From Eubacteriaceae bacterium (GTDB lineage Bacteria > Bacillota > Clostridia > Lachnospirales > Lachnospiraceae), in assembly GCA_910574915.1 (NCBI GenBank), contig CAJTCR010000038.1, positions 1-51,183 of the forward strand: a stretch of 51,183 bases of DNA, written 5' to 3'. Positions 22,501 through 30,301 of the stretch are shown one piece after another. A program made the position numbers and the translations under genes. The notes under the pieces were generated by a model, which was given only the letters and a program-made list of their open reading frames with translations, ran no database searches and was not told the origin of the DNA. Every line of letters starts with the position of its first letter. Position 1 is the first letter of the stretch.

Positions 22501-23426
22501 AAAAAGGTATCGACCTGCTGCCAGATCGTCTGCATCAGCCGCTGGCGCGTTTCCGCGCCTGCCCAGGCAATGTGCGGCGTAATGAAAAGACGCGTACTGT
22601 CTTTTATAGATCGCAAAGGATTGCCGGCACACATTGGCTCTTCACATAATACATCCAGCCCGGCAGCTTGCAGCTCTCCTGCTTCCAGTGCATCTGCAAG
22701 ATCCTGCTCCACGACAATCGCGCCGCGGCCGAGATTTAAAAAGATGGCATTTTTTTTCATCTGCTGAAATGCTGCTCGGTTCAAAAGCCCTTCGGTGTGG
22801 TCGGTAAGCGGCGCATGGACAGAAACAATATCTGACTGTGACAGTAATTCTTCGAATGAAACGCGCTTGTACTGTTCATGGTTATGACTGCCGGACGTAG
22901 AATAATAGATGATGCGGCAGCCAAAGAGCGAAGCAATTTGTGCCACTCGCTGTCCAATGGCGCCAAGCCCGATAATGCCCCATGTCATGCCGTTAATTTC
23001 ATGAAAGATATTTGCAAAATGTGTAAATGTCGTGTTGTTTACATAAGCTTCACTTTTTACATAGTTGTCATAATACGGCAGCTTTTCCAGCAGGTAAAAC
23101 AACATGGCAAACGTATGCTGTGCAACGCATTCCGTTGAATAGCCGGCTACATTGCGCCAGGCGATGTCCCGCTGCTTCAGATAGTCTTTATCCAGGTTGT
23201 TCGTACCTGTTGCAGTCACGCAGATCAGCTTCAAGCGGGCAGCTTTTTCCAGTGTGTAGGCGTTTGCCTGCATTTTATTTAAAATAATGACATCTGCGTC
23301 CGTAATGCGCCTGCGCATCTCATCCGGTGTGGAAAATCCATAGATCGTAACGTTTCCCAGCTTTTCAAATGACGACAGGTCGATGTCGCTGCCGATCGTA
23401 TCCGCATCTAAAAATACAATATTCAT
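22488..23426 (-). CDS. D-2-hydroxyacid dehydrogenase (NAD-binding)
   Basis: A 312-aa enzyme of the D-isomer-specific 2-hydroxyacid dehydrogenase family, reducing 2-oxoacids with NAD(P)H. The Rossmann motif GIIGLGAIGQRVAQIASLFG lies near 145-165. The catalytic series is Arg in NLGRGAIV (~233), Glu in LDVLCEEP (~262) and His in TPHIAW (~280). The start is MNIVFLDADT behind GGAGG; an upstream in-frame ATG is less likely. Convergent with the phospholipase gene. The exact substrate (glycerate, lactate or other) cannot be decided. Confidence 0.9.
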   Translation of the reverse strand: MNIVFLDADTIGSDIDLSSFEKLGNVTIYGFSTPDEMRRRITDADVIILNKMQANAYTLEKAARLKLICVTATGTNNLDKDYLKQRDIAWRNVAGYSTECVAQHTFAMLFYLLEKLPYYDNYVKSEAYVNNTTFTHFANIFHEINGMTWGIIGLGAIGQRVAQIASLFGCRIIYYSTSGSHNHEQYKRVSFEELLSQSDIVSVHAPLTDHTEGLLNRAAFQQMKKNAIFLNLGRGAIVVEQDLADALEAGELQAAGLDVLCEEPMCAGNPLRSIKDSTRLFITPHIAWAGAETRQRLMQTIWQQVDTFFHSP

Positions 23427-23515
23427 CGTAATATCCTCCCTTTCCTCTTTATTATAAAAGATCAGGCAGTGCAGCGTCAATCGTATACAATCCCAATAAA
23501 TTATTGCAAAAACAG

Positions 23516-23544
23516 TTAAAATTATGAAGAACTTATGTTATACT
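23516..23544 (+). promoter_or_regulatory. Probable promoter upstream of the SpoVB-like gene
   Basis: TTAAAA at 23516-23521, 17-bp spacer, extended -10 TGTTATACT (23536-23544). It lies about 80 bp before the start and is placed to serve the gene at 23623 and the genes behind it. Confidence 0.5.
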
Positions 23545-23622
23545 GATTAGTAATACGATCAAGCATCCGGTTCTGTGAAAATACTGCGCAGACAGCGGCG
23601 ATGACTCAGGAGATACGATCAT

Positions 23623-25230
23623 ATGTCTGAAAAGAAGAAAAACGTACTGCTTCAGGGCGGGATTCTGGCTGGGGCAGGAATTATTACGAAAATTATTGGA
23701 TTTGCATACCGCATCCCGATGGGAAATATGATGGGGGAAGAGGGAAACGGGCTTTACTCAGTCGCATTTGGAATCTATGGCATTGCATTAACGATTTCCT
23801 CTTACAGCCTGCCTCTTGCAGTGTCGAAAATGATATCGGCAAGGGTCGCAAAAGCAGAATATCAGAATATGCGCAGGGTATTGGTCAGTGCACTTGTCTA
23901 TGGATTGATCGCCGGCATGATTGCGATGAATGTGCTGTTTTTTGGGGCAGGAGTGATGGAGACGCTGTATCATAAGCCCGGAATCTACAGGCCGCTGCGC
24001 GTTTTGGCGCCGACGACCTTTATTGTTGCGCTTCTTGGTGTGTTCCGCGGCTATTTCCAGGGGCATGGAGATATGGTGCCTACTTCGGTCTCTCAGATCT
24101 TAGAGCAGGTAGTCAATGCGCTGATCAGTGTATTTGCTACCTGGCAGTTTATGAATATGTATGGGACATCCAAAGAGGCGCCTTCTTACAGCGCAGCCGG
24201 CGGCACACTCGGTACGCTTGCCGGAGCAGCGACAGCGCTTTTGTTTATTATGTACCTGTTTGGCACTACCCGCAAGCGGTATATGAACAAAATAAATCCG
24301 GGAGAACGGCTGGAATCCAGCGCTTCTATTTATCAGGGCTTATTTTTGACAATTATACCTGTGATACTAAGCCAGACGATCTATCAGATTGGCTACACGA
24401 TCGATGACCTGATGTTTGGCAACCTGATGGCTCTTAAAGGGTATAAAGACCAGGTCGTTACATCCTTGCAGGGGGTGTACAATACGCAGTACAACCAATT
24501 AGTGAACCTGCCGGTAGCGATTGCGACAGCGATGGCGGCGTCCACGCTTCCAAGCATTGTATTATCGAGGATGCAGAACGATGCGCATGGAGTCAATCAA
24601 AAGATTACGCAGGTAATCAAGGTCAATATGGTCATTGCATTTCCGTCTGCCATCGGATTGGCTGTATTGGCAGAGCCGATTATGAAAATGCTGTTTCCAA
24701 GGCTTGTTACCTATCAGCCGCAGGCAATTATGCTGCTGATGACAGGCTCAAGCGCAGTCGTTTTTTATGCACTGTCGACGCTGACGACGTCTATCTTGCA
24801 GGGACACAATTTTATGCGGCTTCCGGTCATACATTCTGCCATTTCACTTGGTGTTCATATCGTCTTATTAGGAATCTTGCTTGTTGCGACAGATTTAAAC
24901 GTTTATGCGCTGGTGATCTGCAATGTGCTCTTTCCGCTTGTCGTCAGTATGCTGAACTGCCGTGCCATTACAAAAGAAGTCGGCTATCGCTGGGAATATT
25001 GGAACACATTTATCAAACCTCTGCTTGCCTCAGCCGCAATGGGGATAGTAGCTTTTGTTGTATACCGTGTCTTTTATGAAGCGTTTGAAAATGTATATAT
25101 TGTCTCCTTAATGGCTTTTGGAGCGGCAATAACCGTCTATGCGGTTGTGATTTTGCAGATTCGCTGCTTTAGTGAAGACGAGCTTAGATCTATACCAGGC
25201 GGACGATATTTGGCAAAATTAATGCGTTAG
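23623..25230 (+). CDS. SpoVB/MurJ-like polysaccharide flippase
   Basis: A 535-aa integral membrane protein of the MOP/polysaccharide-transport superfamily, with about 14 helices. GGILAGAGIITKIIGFAYRI and GNGLYSVAFGIYGI at the N-terminus are typical of SpoVB and related Firmicute lipid II flippases. FRGYFQGHGDMVPTSVSQIL fits too. Such proteins flip lipid-linked precursors; in Bacillus, SpoVB is needed for spore cortex. Several paralogues are common in one genome, so SpoVB itself is not certain. ATG start with no strong ribosome site. The DUF58 gene follows after 13 bases. Confidence 0.88.
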   Translation: MSEKKKNVLLQGGILAGAGIITKIIGFAYRIPMGNMMGEEGNGLYSVAFGIYGIALTISSYSLPLAVSKMISARVAKAEYQNMRRVLVSALVYGLIAGMIAMNVLFFGAGVMETLYHKPGIYRPLRVLAPTTFIVALLGVFRGYFQGHGDMVPTSVSQILEQVVNALISVFATWQFMNMYGTSKEAPSYSAAGGTLGTLAGAATALLFIMYLFGTTRKRYMNKINPGERLESSASIYQGLFLTIIPVILSQTIYQIGYTIDDLMFGNLMALKGYKDQVVTSLQGVYNTQYNQLVNLPVAIATAMAASTLPSIVLSRMQNDAHGVNQKITQVIKVNMVIAFPSAIGLAVLAEPIMKMLFPRLVTYQPQAIMLLMTGSSAVVFYALSTLTTSILQGHNFMRLPVIHSAISLGVHIVLLGILLVATDLNVYALVICNVLFPLVVSMLNCRAITKEVGYRWEYWNTFIKPLLASAAMGIVAFVVYRVFYEAFENVYIVSLMAFGAAITVYAVVILQIRCFSEDELRSIPGGRYLAKLMR

Positions 25231-25243
25231 GAGTTAGTATTAT

Positions 25244-26371
25244 ATGGAGATTATATATATTGTGATTGGAGCAGCCTGTATTTGGCTGCTCCAAAAGGTT
25301 TTATATCAAAAATACTGGAATCAGAATCTGACAGTTGCTATTTCGTTTGCGCAGCACGAAATTATGGAACAGGAAGAAGGCGAGCTGTGTGAGACGATCA
25401 GCAACGGCAAATGGCTTCCGCTTCCAATGCTGCGTGTAAAGTTTGAAGCAGATCGGCATCTGGACTTTGGGCAGGAGGAAAATATTGCAGTTACCGACCG
25501 CTGCTATAAAAGTGATATCTTTTCGGCAATGATGTATCAAAAAATTACAAGAAGATTAAAATTCTTTGGAAAGCGCCGTGGATATTATACGATAGAAAAA
25601 GCAACCGTAGATTCAACCGATTTATTTATGGAAACGCATCTGCGGGAGGAGTATCCTTGCAATACATGGCTGTATGTCCTGCCAGGACATACAGATACCA
25701 GGCGTCTTATGATCCCATATCAGAAAATTATGGGGGATATCCTGACAAGACGGTATACCTATGAAGATCCGTTTGAATTTCAGGGGATTCGCCCGTACCA
25801 GCCGTATGACAGTATGCGCGATGTAAATTGGAAAGCGACGGCACATACCGGAGAGCTGCGTACCAACCTGCACGGCTATACGGTGCGGCAGGAGGTTTGC
25901 CTGCTGCTGAACCTGGAGTCAGAAACAATGATCGAATACGCACAGCTAAGAGAAGAAAGCATACGCATCGCAAACAGCCTGTCTGAGATGCTTCTGACAC
26001 AAGGAATACCAGTGGGAATATACAGCAATGCGAAAGACCTGCTCACGAAACAGGAGCTGCATCTTAAGTCCGGTGCAGACCAGCATCATCTGAAACAGAT
26101 ACGTCGAAACCTGGCAAGGCTGGATTTGTCACAGCCGATGGAGGAATTTGGTGATTTAATAAAACAGAACTTAATAAACGAGAAAGGTGATGTGCTCTAT
26201 GTACTGATATCATCCTCACAGAGGGCAAGTATCAGGCAGGCATTTGCACGCCTTTCGGCAGAAGCAGGCGCAGGCTGCTGGATACTGCCGCTGTACACTT
26301 GGATGGAGCAAAAAGCAGTATCAGATCAGGAATGTCAGGTAATGCGGTGGGATGTTGAGCAGGAAGCGTAG
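25244..26371 (+). CDS. DUF58 domain-containing protein
   Basis: A 375-aa protein with an N-terminal membrane segment (about 3-20), a beta-rich extracellular-like part (about 25-170) and the DUF58 core. The core has FEFQGIRPYQPYDSMRDVNWKATA near 183-205, matching the family pattern GxRxYxxGDxxRxIxWxxTA; here D replaces G in the GD position. The C-terminal ~170 residues have a von Willebrand A-like layout. DUF58 genes usually accompany MoxR ATPase and transglutaminase-like genes. Here no MoxR is adjacent, and a minisatellite and a membrane-protein gene follow. Confidence 0.85.
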   Translation: MEIIYIVIGAACIWLLQKVLYQKYWNQNLTVAISFAQHEIMEQEEGELCETISNGKWLPLPMLRVKFEADRHLDFGQEENIAVTDRCYKSDIFSAMMYQKITRRLKFFGKRRGYYTIEKATVDSTDLFMETHLREEYPCNTWLYVLPGHTDTRRLMIPYQKIMGDILTRRYTYEDPFEFQGIRPYQPYDSMRDVNWKATAHTGELRTNLHGYTVRQEVCLLLNLESETMIEYAQLREESIRIANSLSEMLLTQGIPVGIYSNAKDLLTKQELHLKSGADQHHLKQIRRNLARLDLSQPMEEFGDLIKQNLINEKGDVLYVLISSSQRASIRQAFARLSAEAGAGCWILPLYTWMEQKAVSDQECQVMRWDVEQEA

Positions 26372-26718
26372 AGAATGAGAGTAGATGGGACAGAGAGAAT
26401 GAGAGTAGATGGGACAGGGAGAATGAGAGTAGATGGGACAGGGAGAATGAGAGTGGATGGGACAGGGAGAATGAGAGTAGATGGGACAGGAGAATGAGAG
26501 TAGATGGGACAGGGAGAATGAGAGTAGATGGGACAGGAGAATGAGAGTAGATGGGACAGGGAGAATGAGAGTGGATGGAACAGGTGGAATGAGAACGGAG
26601 ATGGAAACAGGTGGAATGAGAACGGAGATGGAAACAGGTGGAATGAAAACGGAGATGGAAACAGGTGGAATGAGAACGGAGATGGAACAGGTGGAATGAG
26701 AACAGAAGGACAGGGGGG
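26372..26718 (+). repeat. Purine-rich minisatellite, 23-27-bp units
   Basis: Starts directly after the DUF58 stop codon. First nine units of GAGAATGAGAGTAGATGGGA plus CAGG (24 bp; two units lack a G and are 23 bp). Then about five units of TGGAATGAGAACGGAGATGG plus AAACAGG (24-27 bp). Nearly the whole plus strand is A/G. Unit lengths are not all multiples of three, so it is not a single coding frame. It ends in GGGGGG at the start codon of the next gene. Confidence 0.95.
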
Positions 26719-27996
26719 ATGACATTGAGGAAATGGCTGCGTGGATTGTGGAGTGATGAAATGCTGGATCATATAGTGGTACTGCTTATGAAGGGCTTGC
26801 TGTACCATAGCGCAGTATGTGTGCTGTACAATCTTTCATCGGAAAAAAGTGTCTTAATGGACTTGAAACTGCTGGTTTTATATGTGCCGTTTATCCTTTT
26901 CTTTATATACCGCATAAAATGTAACAACTTTTTTGCTTTTTTACTTTTTCATGCGTTTACAAGCGGTGTTTTTATACTATTATTTAGTGACAAGGAAGCA
27001 CGGATTTTGACAGCAATCTTTGTTTTAGGGATGGCGGCAGCGTCTGTTTACAAGCGGCTTTCGGGAGAATGGGAGGAAATATGCCCGCCGCCTGCCGCAT
27101 ATCTGGTATTTTTTGTGATGTATCTTGCTGCCATGCAGGGAAAACGGCAGGCTGCGATGCAGATCTGCTTTTTTGAAGCTTTTCTATTCCTGATTTTATT
27201 TTTTGCATACCGAAATATATCAGGTACAACTGCATTTTTAAAAACAAATGACAGTATAAAAAATTTACCGGCAGGGCAGCTTAAGTATTTAAACCGTATG
27301 ATGCTTGGATTTTTTATTTTCTTTTTAACAGCAGGGATGTTTTTTGTGCCGTATTTGCCCGTCGGCACATTATTCAATGGTATAGGTGAGCTGCTGCGGT
27401 TATTGATCCGCGGGTTGATCCTGTTTATTCTCTGGCTTGCTGACAGAAAAGAGCCGGAAACGGGTCTTTTGGAACAAAACACGGAATCTTCGATGACTTT
27501 TGCCGAAGCCGGAGAAACGTCTGCACTGGCGCAGGTGCTGGAACAGATCTTTTTAACAGCGTTTACGGTTTTGCTGGCAGCAGGGATACTCTATTTTGCT
27601 GGCAGGCTGCTCTATAAAATGTATCAGCGCTTTTACGACCAGCACAGGGAAACGACAGATGAAAGCGAGTTTTTGTGGAAAACCCCGGTGCATAAGGGAC
27701 GAATTGCCAGAAAGCGGCAGAAAACAGAGCACGTGGCGCCAATAGGCATAAACCAGAAAATCCGGCGCTTGTATAAAAAACGCATCCAGCGTCAGTTTGG
27801 GACAAAGTCGGTGATGCAGCCCGCATGGACACCGACGGAATGGGAGAGCGCATTGCGGCAGGCGCAAGAAGAGCCTGAGACGACAAAGCTGGAAAAACAG
27901 ATACAGGCGCGGATTGTGCTCTATGAAAAGGCACGCTACAGCCAGCATGAATGCGAAAAGCAGGATCTGGAGATAATGAAGCAGAGCTTGAAGTAA
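26719..27996 (+). CDS. Multi-pass membrane protein with cytoplasmic tail
   Basis: A 425-aa protein with about eight helices in residues 15-250, one more near 272-300, then a basic cytoplasmic tail with a DUF4129-like layout (WTPTEWESALRQAQEEPE). It follows the DUF58 gene, as transglutaminase/DUF4129 proteins do in such clusters, but no transglutaminase domain is visible. ATG 26719 touches the GGGGGG tract, so TTG 26725, six bases from it, could be the real start. Confidence 0.65.
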   Translation: MTLRKWLRGLWSDEMLDHIVVLLMKGLLYHSAVCVLYNLSSEKSVLMDLKLLVLYVPFILFFIYRIKCNNFFAFLLFHAFTSGVFILLFSDKEARILTAIFVLGMAAASVYKRLSGEWEEICPPPAAYLVFFVMYLAAMQGKRQAAMQICFFEAFLFLILFFAYRNISGTTAFLKTNDSIKNLPAGQLKYLNRMMLGFFIFFLTAGMFFVPYLPVGTLFNGIGELLRLLIRGLILFILWLADRKEPETGLLEQNTESSMTFAEAGETSALAQVLEQIFLTAFTVLLAAGILYFAGRLLYKMYQRFYDQHRETTDESEFLWKTPVHKGRIARKRQKTEHVAPIGINQKIRRLYKKRIQRQFGTKSVMQPAWTPTEWESALRQAQEEPETTKLEKQIQARIVLYEKARYSQHECEKQDLEIMKQSLK

Positions 27997-28075
27997 AAAA
28001 AATAGAAATAAACATGCACAAACACTGGAAACATATAACAGAGCGGCAATGGCGGCATTCCCTGATTTGTGCTTA

Positions 28076-28105
28076 TGTATAAAAGCCCGCATTTTACAGA
28101 TACTA
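28076..28105 (+). promoter_or_regulatory. Sigma-G/sigma-F type promoter of spoVT
   Basis: TGTATA at 28076-28081, 17-bp spacer, GATACTA at 28099-28105, close to the sigma-G consensus TGAATA-17/18-CATACTA. It lies 43 bp before the spoVT start. In Bacillus spoVT is transcribed in the forespore by sigma-G. Confidence 0.7.
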
Positions 28106-28148
28106 CAACAGCATCAAGTTAAAATCTGTAAATGGAGGAATTTTTCAT

Positions 28149-28697
28149 ATGAAAGCAACAGGTATAGTCAGACGAATAGATGATTTGGGGCGCGTCGTCA
28201 TCCCTAAAGAAATCAGAAGAACTTTGCGGATTCGTGAGGGCGATCCTCTGGAAATCTTTACGGATCGTGAAGGCGAGATTATCCTTAAAAAGTACTCTCC
28301 GATCGGTGAACTCAGTGAATTTGCCGGACAATATGCCGAATCATTGGCACAGACGACAGGAATGCTGGTATGTATTACCGACCGCGACCATGTAATTGCA
28401 GCCTCAGGAAATGGCAAAAAGGATTTTGAAGGGAAACCGATCAGCCATCAACTGGAATGTGTGATCGAAGACCGCAACAGCATGGTGGCAAGCAAGGAAG
28501 AAAGTGAGTTTGTGAAGGTGACCCTGGATGATAACGGCGAGTACGCTTCGCAGGCGATCAGCACGATTATCTGCGAAGGGGATGCGATCGGGTCGGTGAT
28601 TCTCTATAACAAAGACGAAAAAACGAAAATGGGTGAGACAGAAAGTAAGCTGGCAATGACTGCCGCAGGATTTCTGGGCAGGCAGATGGAGCAGTAA
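28149..28697 (+). CDS. spoVT: Stage V sporulation protein T
   Basis: A 182-aa forespore transcription factor. Residues 1-52 form an AbrB-type swapped-hairpin DNA-binding domain (KATGIVRRIDDLGRVVIPKE, then LRIREGDPLEIF). Residues 60-182 form a GAF-like domain. Length and the two-domain layout match Bacillus SpoVT (178 aa), which modulates sigma-G genes late in sporulation. RBS GGAGG at normal spacing, sigma-G-like promoter upstream. It identifies the host as a spore-former or a recent descendant of one. Confidence 0.96.
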   Translation: MKATGIVRRIDDLGRVVIPKEIRRTLRIREGDPLEIFTDREGEIILKKYSPIGELSEFAGQYAESLAQTTGMLVCITDRDHVIAASGNGKKDFEGKPISHQLECVIEDRNSMVASKEESEFVKVTLDDNGEYASQAISTIICEGDAIGSVILYNKDEKTKMGETESKLAMTAAGFLGRQMEQ

Positions 28698-28771
28698 TCC
28701 GCAGCAGACTAAAAATAATAAATTAAGGGAGCGATAATTAAATTGTAAATCAATTTATGCTGGAATCAAAG

Positions 28772-28831
28772 CAGCCACATGCAATTCCGTTCGATTATAT
28801 GTGAGTAAAAGGCGGAAAGGCAATGTGGCTG
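28772..28831. other. Hairpin between spoVT and the convergent lipoprotein gene
   Basis: CAGCCACAT (28772-28780) pairs with ATGTGGCTG (28823-28831) across a 42-nt loop. There is no clear T tract. It may act as a weak two-way terminator between two convergent genes. The rest of 28698-28914 is AT-rich and shows no gene. Confidence 0.45.
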
Positions 28832-28914
28832 TTGATCTTAAAAAGATGTATTATATAACGCTATAATTTATTTTGTTGTAGTTTAATTGCTGTCAGATCA
28901 GGCTTTGCAATACG

Positions 28915-29982
28915 TTAAGCATCGTCATGTTCTGTCTCGACTTCTGTAATTTGTGCATGATTGACTAAAAAGTTCAATGCCTGGTCTTCTAAAAGCGTTG
29001 TGCGGATTTCCTCTTCGCCGTAAGTTTCCAGCAATTCTTCCTTGGACTCTGCGCCGGTTTGTTCCATATAATAACGGATACCGTCTTCGTATTCATCTTC
29101 TGAGACAGTCAGCTTTTCATTTTTTATAATGGCATTTACAATCAGCGTCCGGTAGAGCGAGGACTGTATTTCCTCTTCAACGTCTTCTTTGGTCATATCC
29201 AGAAATTCGTACACATCGTCCAGGTCATTCATGCCAAAAATATCCAGATAGCTCATATAAATACTGTTGACCCGTTCGCGCGCCGCGTCATAGTCTTCCT
29301 GTGTATATTTTAAAATACTGGAATTCTCAATTACCTGCTGGAGCAGTGCTTCCTGAAGCTCCTGCGTGCTTTCCTGCGCATAGCTGTCCGTAACGTTTGT
29401 GCGCATAGCGTCAGCAAATTCCTTGTAGGAACCATAGCTTGTATTTTCTTTTATAAATGCGTCCGTAGGATCAGGCAGCAGCTCTTCCTGGATATCGGTA
29501 ATGCGGATTTCAAAATCGACAGTCTTGCCTGCCCACTCCACATCGATAAAATCATCGTCATAGTCCAGCGAAAAACTCAGTTCGTCATTTACAGAAACGC
29601 CGGTCAGCTTTTCATCAAATGCTTCTCCGTACTCCTGTGCGCCAAGCGTAACATCATAGCTTTCCTCCTGCATGACAACAGAGCCGTCGATGGAGGCTTT
29701 AAAGTCGGTCTGCACATAATCGCCGGATTTTGCCGGGCGTTCGACGGAACGATATTCTGCAAACTCCATCAGCTCTTCGTGAATCCTGTCTTCCACAGCT
29801 TTTTCTGTCACGATATAATTTTTTTTCTCCGCTTTTAATCCGGTATAAGGGGCAAGGGAAACAAAATCATCTGAATAGACAGCATTTTCAACTGGTTGAT
29901 TTCCTGTCGTAGTCGGGGCTTTGGTGCCGCACGCCGTCAGCATACATGCAGCAAGCAAAAAGATTGCAAATTTTTTTTTCAA
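28915..29982 (-). CDS. Trigger factor-like lipoprotein
   Basis: A 355-aa lipoprotein. The signal is MKKKFAIFLLAACMLTAC with lipobox Cys18. Residues ~75-165 form an FKBP-like domain (KSGDYVQTDFKASIDG, then FDEKLTGV). Residues ~185-345 form a trigger factor C-terminal-like helical domain. Cytosolic trigger factor has an additional ribosome-binding N-domain, which is missing here and replaced by the lipid anchor. A fold-catalyst role at the outer face of the membrane is inferred. I chose TTG 29982 because AGGAGG lies nine bases ahead and it gives a proper signal peptide. The open frame extends to 30033. Confidence 0.85.
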   Translation of the reverse strand: MKKKFAIFLLAACMLTACGTKAPTTTGNQPVENAVYSDDFVSLAPYTGLKAEKKNYIVTEKAVEDRIHEELMEFAEYRSVERPAKSGDYVQTDFKASIDGSVVMQEESYDVTLGAQEYGEAFDEKLTGVSVNDELSFSLDYDDDFIDVEWAGKTVDFEIRITDIQEELLPDPTDAFIKENTSYGSYKEFADAMRTNVTDSYAQESTQELQEALLQQVIENSSILKYTQEDYDAARERVNSIYMSYLDIFGMNDLDDVYEFLDMTKEDVEEEIQSSLYRTLIVNAIIKNEKLTVSEDEYEDGIRYYMEQTGAESKEELLETYGEEEIRTTLLEDQALNFLVNHAQITEVETEHDDA

Positions 29983-30301
29983 AATAAATCCTCCTGTGAA
30001 ATGGTAGTTGATACTTGCAAAATCAGTATTCAATTATAACATATACTAACAGTAAATTGTGAATAAAATCTGAAAAACGCCAAAAATATCGATAGTAATA
30101 TTGCCCATTGCAAAATGGAATATAAAATAGTTTTATGCCATATTGTACTATTGAGAAATTTTTGCTTTATGTGTAAAATAGTGATAGTTGTCCAAAGCGA
30201 CAGTTGAAATTTTGGAACTGCCGTTATTTGATCTGGTAAAATTGTGCGGACAGAAAACGCAAAGTCAGAATACATTTACAGAAAATGAGGATTAAGAGAA
30301 C

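Noticed and set aside
26372..26718. Possible CRISPR array
   Set aside because: Units are directly tandem with no unique spacers; no cas genes nearby.
26321..26808. Antisense Ser/His/Pro-rich frames and forward Arg/Glu/Asn-rich frames in the minisatellite
   Set aside because: Products of the purine/pyrimidine repeat; unit lengths of 23-27 bp shift frame and no start signals are present.
30034..30301. Promoters in the divergent gap between the lipoprotein and PBP genes
   Set aside because: Several weak AT-rich boxes (for example TTGAAA-17-TTTGAT) but none clearly better than background.
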